Source: Acidimicrobiaceae bacterium
GTDB lineage: Bacteria > Actinomycetota > Acidimicrobiia > Acidimicrobiales > Palsa-688
Length of the DNA: 6,942 nucleotides
Assembly (NCBI GenBank): GCA_030838025.1
Contig: JAUTXM010000060.1
Coordinates: 1 to 6,942 of the forward strand
Direction of reading: 5' to 3'
Shown: positions 6,317-6,942 of the stretch, piece after piece
Numbering within the stretch: position 1 is the first letter of the stretch
How the letters are laid out: the number at the start of each line of letters is the position of its first letter
Position numbers and translations under genes: made by a program
The notes under the pieces: model-generated
Seen by the model: only the letters and a program-made list of their open reading frames with translations
The model's database searches: none
What the model was told of the DNA's origin: nothing

Positions 6317-6478
6317 CTCGGCAGTGTCGATGAGGGTGACGCCGAGGTCGAGGGCGCGGTGGATGGTGCGGATCGACTCGACGTCGTCTGTGCCCGCGCC
6401 CGTGTAAGCGGTGGACATGCCCATGGTGCCGAGACCGATGCGGGCGACATCGAGTGTCCCCAGGTGGATGTGCTTCAT
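6317..6478 (-). pseudogene. Aldo/keto reductase, N-terminal 54 codons only
   Basis: Starts at ATG 6478 with AAGGAG (6487-6492 on the plus strand as CTCCTT) eight bases upstream. It reads [20 protein letters not shown], then [20 protein letters not shown]. These are the first strand, the GxGTxxM region and the helix-strand unit ending in the catalytic Asp (D51) of the aldo/keto reductase barrel. Family members continue with IYG carrying the catalytic Tyr and run to about 300 residues. Here the family sequence stops at E54. The frame then reads antisense IS21 DNA ([14 protein letters not shown]) to a stop at 6194. Without the Tyr, Lys, His and most of the barrel, no enzyme can be made. It lies 37 bp after the short-chain dehydrogenase stop, in the same direction, so the two were probably co-transcribed. 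The intact gene would be an NADPH-dependent oxidoreductase of unknown substrate. Confidence 0.85.
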
Positions 6479-6515
6479 GGTTGCCGCTCCTTGTTCGGGC
6501 TGAGTCGAGGGTCGG

Positions 6516-6942
6516 TCACTGGGGGGCCAGCGCGCCGTAGAAATACGAAGCGGTAACGCCGCCATCCATCAAGAAGTCGCTGCCCGTGATGAACGCACCG
6601 TCGTCGCCGAGGAGCAGCCCGGCGAGGGTCGCGACCTCGTCGGGGGTGCCGGCGCGCCGCGCAGGGCTCTGTTCGAGCATGCGCCGGTAGCCCTGACCGC
6701 GAGGGCCGATGAGCTCGTCGTTGGCGAGGGGCGTGATGATGATCCCGGGGCTGATGGTGTTGATCCGGGCGCCGCGCTTTCCCCAACGCACGGCCTCGGC
6801 CATCACGCGCAATGAATTCCCGCGCTTTGAAATCTGGTAGGCGTGAAGAGAGTCCTTGACCTGGCCGGGCCCGAGCATCGGCAGCGCGAGCAACTCCTCG
6901 ACCGGTGTCGTTGCGAGCGCGGCATTCTGCTCGGCCGTGAGC
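6516..6942 (-). CDS. Short-chain dehydrogenase/reductase, C-terminal part (5' end beyond the window)
   Basis: The 141 codons visible begin in frame at the window edge ([13 protein letters not shown]) and end at a TGA at 6516-6518. The catalytic motif YxxxK is present as YQISK (residues 35-39 of the visible part). It is followed by [14 protein letters not shown], the conserved N-x-x-x-PG segment after the cofactor site, then [17 protein letters not shown] and GSDFLMDGG, the usual C-terminal strand of classical SDRs. The Rossmann TGxxxGxG and the catalytic Ser lie outside the window. The family reduces or oxidises carbonyl/hydroxyl groups with NAD(P)(H); the substrate cannot be told. The reading frame is intact here and the base composition matches the sugar operon. 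It sits just upstream of, and probably in one transcript with, the broken aldo/keto reductase. Any in-frame start seen inside the window (for example TTG at 6893) would cut the fold and is not the real one. Confidence 0.9.
   Translation of the reverse strand, partial: LTAEQNAALATTPVEELLALPMLGPGQVKDSLHAYQISKRGNSLRVMAEAVRWGKRGARINTISPGIIITPLANDELIGPRGQGYRRMLEQSPARRAGTPDEVATLAGLLLGDDGAFITGSDFLMDGGVTASYFYGALAPQ

Noticed and set aside
5582..6556. A plus-strand frame of 324 codons open across the gap, the IS relic and the reductase fragment.
   Set aside because: It is out of frame with the recognisable IstA motifs and runs antisense through the reductase. The product is Arg/Pro-rich with no domain. 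Length is explained by high GC.

Overview
High-GC bacterial DNA, most likely from an actinobacterium (Actinomycetota). The support is a GC-rich coding strand (about two thirds GC in a hand-counted line of the operon), GTG starts, Ala/Gly/Arg-rich proteins, and protein types common in that phylum. Genus cannot be told. Nearly everything is encoded on the minus strand, so the map is best read from right to left.

Right edge (6942 to 6317): the C-terminal part of a short-chain dehydrogenase/reductase enters from outside the window. It is followed 37 bp later by an aldo/keto reductase with a good Shine-Dalgarno. The aldo/keto reductase stops after 54 codons, where it is joined directly to a plus-strand remnant of an IS21-family transposase (IstA). 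The remnant is frameshifted, and both partners are cut mid-gene at a small palindrome (6310-6321). This is a rearrangement scar, or possibly an assembly chimera. Between the remnant and the next gene lie about 400 bp with no convincing gene, one sizeable inverted repeat and a possible -10 element.

Centre (5545 to 978): a compact, complete four-gene operon. It encodes a periplasmic-type sugar-binding protein, a double-domain sugar ATPase, a membrane permease and a ROK-family sugar kinase of the fructokinase type. Junctions are 4-bp overlap, 8-bp overlap and 2-bp gap, so translation is probably coupled. The four products form a full uptake and activation route: bind a monosaccharide outside the membrane, import it with ATP, and phosphorylate it inside. 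The gene set resembles rhizobial fructose systems (FrcB, FrcA, FrcC plus a kinase). Fructose or a related hexose is the best guess, but the substrate is not proven. A hairpin at 894-915 may end the transcript.

Left edge (977 to 1): about 345 bp with no recognisable gene but a 13-bp direct repeat. Then comes a minus-strand gene of unknown function that runs off the window. It is near 50% GC and appears to carry a one-base frameshift in a short A run near 424-426. It looks foreign to its surroundings.

I see no rRNA, tRNA, CRISPR array or defence system. The most unusual items are the low-GC frameshifted gene, the non-lipoprotein architecture of the binding protein, the asymmetric ATP sites of the ATPase, and the IS21/aldo-keto reductase junction.
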